Shown: positions 31,265-34,480 of the stretch, piece by piece
How positions within the stretch are numbered: position 1 is the first letter of the stretch
Layout: each line of letters starts with the position of its first letter
Source: an uncultured Erysipelotrichaceae bacterium
GTDB lineage: Bacteria > Bacillota_I > Bacilli_A > RFN20 > CAG-826
Direction: 5' to 3'
Assembly: GCA_947166565.1 (NCBI GenBank)
Contig: CAMVEL010000020.1
Span: forward strand, 1-34,480
DNA length: 34,480 bases
Notes under the pieces: generated by a model
What the model was told of the DNA's origin: nothing
Databases searched by the model: none
The model's input: the letters and a program-made list of their open reading frames with translations, nothing else
Made by a program: the position numbers and the translations under genes

Positions 31265-32437
31265 ATGGATATTGGAAAAGAATCATTACAAAAACACGCC
31301 GAGTGGAAAGGCAAGATCGAAACCAAATGCCGCGTTCCGGTTAATTCAAGGGAAGATCTGATGCTTGCCTATACCCCAGGCGTCGCAACCCCCTGCCTAG
31401 AGATATCGAAAGACGTCAACAAGAGCTTTGAACTTACGAGGAGATGGAATACCGTCCCAGTCATCACGGATGGCACGGCCATTCTAGGACTAGGTGATAT
31501 CGGGCCAGAGGCCGGGATGCCCGTAATGGAGGGCAAATGCGCATTGTTCAAAGCCTATGGCGATGTCGATGCCTATCCTTTATGTATCAAGAGCAAGGAT
31601 ACCGAGGATATCATCAAGACCATCAAACTTCTCTCAGGAAGCTTTGGGGGCATCAACCTCGAGGATATCTCCGCGCCTCGATGCTTTGAGATAGAGACGC
31701 GCCTTAAACAAGAATTAGATATCCCTGTCTTCCACGATGATCAGCATGGGACCGCGATCGTCATCGCCGCGGCCTTGCTTAACGCCCTAAAACTCGCCAA
31801 AAAGAATATCGGCAAGATCCGCGTGGTCGTCAATGGCGCGGGGGCCGCGGGTATCGCAATCGCGAAATTCCTTCTTTCTTTCGGCGTCAAGGACCTCATC
31901 TCCTGCGATAGGTTCGGGATCCTATGCGAAGGCGATCCGCAGCTTAACCCCGCCCAAGCTGAACTTGCTAAGCTTACCAATAGGACCCATATGAAGGGCT
32001 TATTAAAAGACGCGATGAAAGGCGCGGATGTCTTCATCGGGGTCTCCGTCGGAAAATGCGTCACCAAGGAGATGGTCGCCTCGATGGCGGAAAGAAGCAT
32101 CCTCTTCCCCTGCGCGAACCCCATCCCCGAGATTACCCCAGAGGAAGCCAAAGAAGCGGGGGCCTATATCGTAGGAACCGGCTCCAGCCAATATCCTAAC
32201 CAAATCAATAACGTCTTGGTTTTCCCAGGACTATTTAGAGGGGCGCTTGACGTAAGGGCCTCCACCGTCAACGACGAAATGATGAAAGCTGCGAGTCGAG
32301 GCATCGCGGGATGTGTCAGCCCTGAAGAGCTGAGTGTCGACTACATCCTGCCCTATGCCTATGACCGTAAAGCCCACGAAACCGTGGCAAGGGAAGTAGC
32401 GAAGACCGCGCGTGAAACAGGCGTAGCCAAGCTATAA
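31265..32437 (+). CDS. NAD(P)-dependent malic enzyme (oxaloacetate-decarboxylating)
   Basis: Converts malate to pyruvate and CO2 with reduction of NAD or NADP. The 390 residues are the short bacterial form without a phosphotransacetylase extension. Catalytic motifs include [11 protein letters not shown] (Tyr), [33 protein letters not shown] (Lys), and metal-binding INLEDI and [13 protein letters not shown]. The nucleotide-binding loop is [14 protein letters not shown]. Which cofactor is used cannot be read with certainty. The AT-rich leader (31234-31264) ends in AAAGGAG. It may be cotranscribed with the membrane hydrolase 31 bases upstream or have a weak promoter of its own. A strong terminator follows. 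Confidence 0.95.
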   Translation: MDIGKESLQKHAEWKGKIETKCRVPVNSREDLMLAYTPGVATPCLEISKDVNKSFELTRRWNTVPVITDGTAILGLGDIGPEAGMPVMEGKCALFKAYGDVDAYPLCIKSKDTEDIIKTIKLLSGSFGGINLEDISAPRCFEIETRLKQELDIPVFHDDQHGTAIVIAAALLNALKLAKKNIGKIRVVVNGAGAAGIAIAKFLLSFGVKDLISCDRFGILCEGDPQLNPAQAELAKLTNRTHMKGLLKDAMKGADVFIGVSVGKCVTKEMVASMAERSILFPCANPIPEITPEEAKEAGAYIVGTGSSQYPNQINNVLVFPGLFRGALDVRASTVNDEMMKAASRGIAGCVSPEELSVDYILPYAYDRKAHETVAREVAKTARETGVAKL

Positions 32438-32452
32438 GGCCATGGTTGGGAG

Positions 32453-32482
32453 ACCCCGGGAGTGACCCGGGGTTTTCTTTTT
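32453..32482 (+). terminator. Terminator of the malic enzyme gene
   Basis: ACCCCGGG-AGTGA-CCCGGGGT forms a perfect 8-bp GC stem followed by TTTTCTTTTT. Confidence 0.95.
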
Positions 32483-32707
32483 GGGCGGTATTTCTTCGCG
32501 CGGTTAAACTGTTTTTAACAGATCTTCCATCCTTTTGGAGAACCTCCGTCTTAAAGGATTAAGCGGCGGTTCGCCAAGTGAGGTGAACGCTTGAATTATT
32601 CCCGCATTGTGTTCAAGTTGCCTTAATTCCCTCGATAGAATCAAGGGTTTTTGTTTTCTTGGCCTACGCTCGCCCTACGAAAATTTGACATTTTTTCTAT
32701 AGAGGAA
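32483..32707. other. Structured 225-base intergenic region between convergent genes
   Basis: No coding frame is convincing. Several small inverted repeats are seen: GTTAAA-CTG-TTTTTAAC near 32503, GGCG-GTT-CGCC near 32565, CTTGAA/TTCAAG (about 32590-32616), and a terminator-like hairpin CCCTCGAT/ATCAAGGG (32629-32647, one mismatch) followed by TTTTTGTTTT. It could hold a small RNA or only the 3' ends of the two flanking genes. Confidence 0.4.
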
Positions 32708-34171
32708 TCACGCCATCAAATCCTTTAAGGTAACCACGTTTTGGTAGGACCACATATATTCGTGCTTGGCGATGCCAAAAGTGGTGATGAGGACCTTGTG
32801 GACCACGCATTTCTTTGGCAGAAGCTCCGATACGGCGATCTCGCGGCGGGTCAGTTTCCTTTCCTCCTGCGAATCGAGCCGATAGTCGTCTGAAACGAAC
32901 TTGGCCTCGCAAAGGTCGGCGACGTTGTCGGCACGGACGATCAATAAGTCAATCTGGGCGCCCTCGGATTCATCGCCGCCACGTTTGGTATAGGCGCTTT
33001 CCTCGCTACGGACGCCAGAGATTCCCAGGGCGCGCTTGATTTGGGGTACGTGGAGGAAGCATAGGTTTTCAAACGCGAGGCCGCGCCAGGAGACGATGCG
33101 CGGATTGTCGAGGTTATTCATCCAGAAATCGGCGTTGAGCGATTCCTGCCCGTCGACGAAGCGCAGATAGAACCAGCAGAAGGGGTCGCTCAGGCGGTAA
33201 TACGGTTCCCGACGCCCCATGCCGAACGGATAATACTCGACGATGAAATCGCTGTCCGCCAAAGCGCGCAGATAATCGGTCATGGCACCTCCGCCGGTGA
33301 TTTTGGTCGATTCCTCGATTTCCTTTCGCGTGAGTCCCATCCTCCTTTCGGATAAGGCTCGCACGATTGTTTTCATCGTTTCAGGGTTATTGAAAACGGA
33401 TCCGAATAAGCGGTCGAATTCCCTTCGCAGGGCCGCTTTTTCGCCAAAGAAACAATCGTCGACGTATTGGGCGAGGCTCTGGCCTGCTTCCATGGGGTTC
33501 AGGTAGAATGGAATGCCGCCGAAGACCATGTAGGCCTGAGCGATATCGTAATCGGACAGAACGACCCCATTTTCATGGAAAAGGGCTTTGCATTCACCAA
33601 GCGTAAGTGGGCTGAGCCGTATTTCCCTCGTGAGCCTTCCGTATAGGCCACCATGGTTGTTGATAAGTTTGTTCGTCATCCATGATGTGGAGGACCCGGC
33701 GACGATGAAAAGCAAGTCCTTCTGACGACAGCCCCAGCCGTTCCAGAAACCCTCCAACGCCGTAATGAATCCGGACTTCGGCGTATCCATCCATGGAAGT
33801 TCATCGATAAAAACGACTTTCTTCCCTTTTCTGACCTTTTTACCGTCAATGATTCGTTCCATCCGAAAGAAGGCCTCTTCCCAGGTTTTCGGAGGCAATG
33901 TCCCGCTTTCGCCTTCTCGCAATAAAGAGGTGTGGAAATGCGCGAGCTGTTTTTTCATTGAGCTTTCGTCGGAACGGATGGAGGTTCCTTCGTTTTGCTC
34001 CTCCTCAATAGGGGAGAGCCCGTTGTGGCGGAAGACGAATCGATCGGCGAACGTTTCGTTGACCAAATACGTTTTCCCAACGCGTCGCCTTCCGTAGACG
34101 CCGACGAATTCGGCCCTATTGCTGTGATAAGCGGTTTCGAGCTTTTTGATTTCCGCGATTCTTCCAATCAT
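32708..34171 (-). CDS. AAA-family ATPase with DUF234 C-terminal domain
   Basis: Predicted archaeal-type ATPase of the ATPase_2/DUF234 group, 487 residues, of unknown role. The Walker A motif is GRRRVGKT (residues 27-34) and Walker B is KVVFIDELPW (Asp123, Glu124), followed by LLFIVAGSSTSWM as sensor region. The middle has FGGIPFYLN and a winged-helix-like stretch (LTRKEIEESTKI). The DUF234 end has AQIDLLIVRADNVADLCEAKF, with a PD-(D/E)xK-type spacing of catalytic-like residues. AGGAG seven bases upstream supports the ATG at 34171. It is related in design to the DUF4143 protein at 18509 but is a different family with different codon use (richer in CG). It has its own promoter. Confidence 0.88.
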   Translation of the reverse strand: MIGRIAEIKKLETAYHSNRAEFVGVYGRRRVGKTYLVNETFADRFVFRHNGLSPIEEEQNEGTSIRSDESSMKKQLAHFHTSLLREGESGTLPPKTWEEAFFRMERIIDGKKVRKGKKVVFIDELPWMDTPKSGFITALEGFWNGWGCRQKDLLFIVAGSSTSWMTNKLINNHGGLYGRLTREIRLSPLTLGECKALFHENGVVLSDYDIAQAYMVFGGIPFYLNPMEAGQSLAQYVDDCFFGEKAALRREFDRLFGSVFNNPETMKTIVRALSERRMGLTRKEIEESTKITGGGAMTDYLRALADSDFIVEYYPFGMGRREPYYRLSDPFCWFYLRFVDGQESLNADFWMNNLDNPRIVSWRGLAFENLCFLHVPQIKRALGISGVRSEESAYTKRGGDESEGAQIDLLIVRADNVADLCEAKFVSDDYRLDSQEERKLTRREIAVSELLPKKCVVHKVLITTFGIAKHEYMWSYQNVVTLKDLMA

Positions 34172-34223
34172 ATTTTTCTCCTATAAAGCGCCTTGAACGG
34201 ATTAAAAACCTATTTCACGGCGG

Positions 34224-34252
34224 ATTATAGCATGAAGATTTTAGACAAACAA
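34224..34252 (-). promoter_or_regulatory. Promoter of the DUF234 ATPase gene (minus strand)
   Basis: On the minus strand TTGTTT (34252-34247), 17 bases, TATAAT (34229-34224), with an extended -10 TG. Transcription would start near 34217, a leader of about 46 bases. Confidence 0.75.
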
Positions 34253-34480
34253 CAACGGTGGAAATCGAATTATAAGTCGCCGTGGATTAATAAAAATGTT
34301 TTAAACGGCCGAAAATAAACGTAGAAGCAAAACCCGCATCGCGCTCTATATGCCTAAATTCCCTCGACACCATCGGGGGAATTTCATTTCTATGGGTTAC
34401 ATTTGGGTTACAAAAACAACCGTGTCTGCACTGCTAATCTCTAAGTAGACAGCCCTCCCCGAAAAGTGCACAAGGGAGTA
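34253..34480. other. Noncoding window end with hairpin and short direct repeats
   Basis: No gene is recognised. AAATTCCCTCG (34356-34366) pairs with CGGGGGAATTT (34374-34384) in an 11-bp stem around ACACCAT, a probable terminator. TGGGTTACA occurs at 34393-34401 and again at 34404-34412, one helical turn apart. On the minus strand a frame open from the window edge to about 34395 (about 27 codons) may be the end of a gene outside the window, but nothing in it is recognisable. Confidence 0.5.

Noticed and set aside
34356-34480. 3' end of a tmRNA or tRNA gene as an integration site
   Set aside because: No T-arm GTTCGA sequence, acceptor stem or CCA end could be found on either strand.

Overview
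The window looks like the chromosome of an uncultured, gut-type Bacillota, probably class Bacilli near the RF39/RFN20/Erysipelotrichia branch. This rests on an HrcA/CIRCE heat-shock operon, the rimP-nusA-ylxR-ylxQ-infB-rbfA operon with both Bacilli-type small genes, LrgAB, AGGAGG-type ribosome binding sites and Gram-positive lipoprotein signals. UGA is an ordinary stop, so this is not the Mycoplasma code. The genus assignment is a guess from gene content.

Layout. 1-897 is the 3' end of an EF-G-like translation GTPase. 986-5812 is hrcA-grpE-dnaK-dnaJ under a promoter flanked by two CIRCE-like operators. 5928-8513 holds a membrane PP2C (SpoIIE/RsbU-type) phosphatase and an lrgA-lrgB pair. 8582-9277 is an unrecognised secreted protein. 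9397-12983 is a sugar module, an MFS permease plus a GH2 glycosidase. 13138-18282 is the transcription/translation operon rimP-nusA-ylxR-ylxQ-infB-rbfA; its NusA carries a very long charged tail. 18404-19939 is an AAA/DUF4143 ATPase behind 32-bp repeats. 20041-20657 is an iron-sulfur-type flavoprotein.

20748-23248 encodes two surface lipoproteins (an SGNH hydrolase and a protein with a triplicated unknown domain). 23339-26994 is a visibly AT-rich block on the minus strand: an AlbA_2/ATPase regulator, an ECF sigma factor, and a membrane-anchored serpin whose start overlaps the sigma stop. The serpin sits where an anti-sigma factor is normally encoded. 27022-27918 is a divergent LysR regulator. 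28071-31233 is a lipoprotein sharing the unknown domain plus a large membrane alpha/beta hydrolase. 31265-32437 is malic enzyme. 32708-34171 is a minus-strand AAA/DUF234 ATPase. The remaining ends are noncoding.

How parts may work together. The two lipoprotein operons (20748 and 28071) share an 11-bp operator core, AAGCGGTTACA, and share a domain, so they look like one small cre/LacI-type regulon for surface functions. A related operator precedes the sugar module. The sigma-serpin pair is the best candidate for an undescribed system: a protease-sensing signalling unit in which the serpin fold would lie outside the membrane and a short basic tail inside. This is inference from gene order, overlap and topology. 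Several accessory genes start only 0-8 bases after a predicted transcription start, whereas housekeeping genes mostly have clear ribosome binding sites. No tRNA, rRNA, IS element or CRISPR array was seen.
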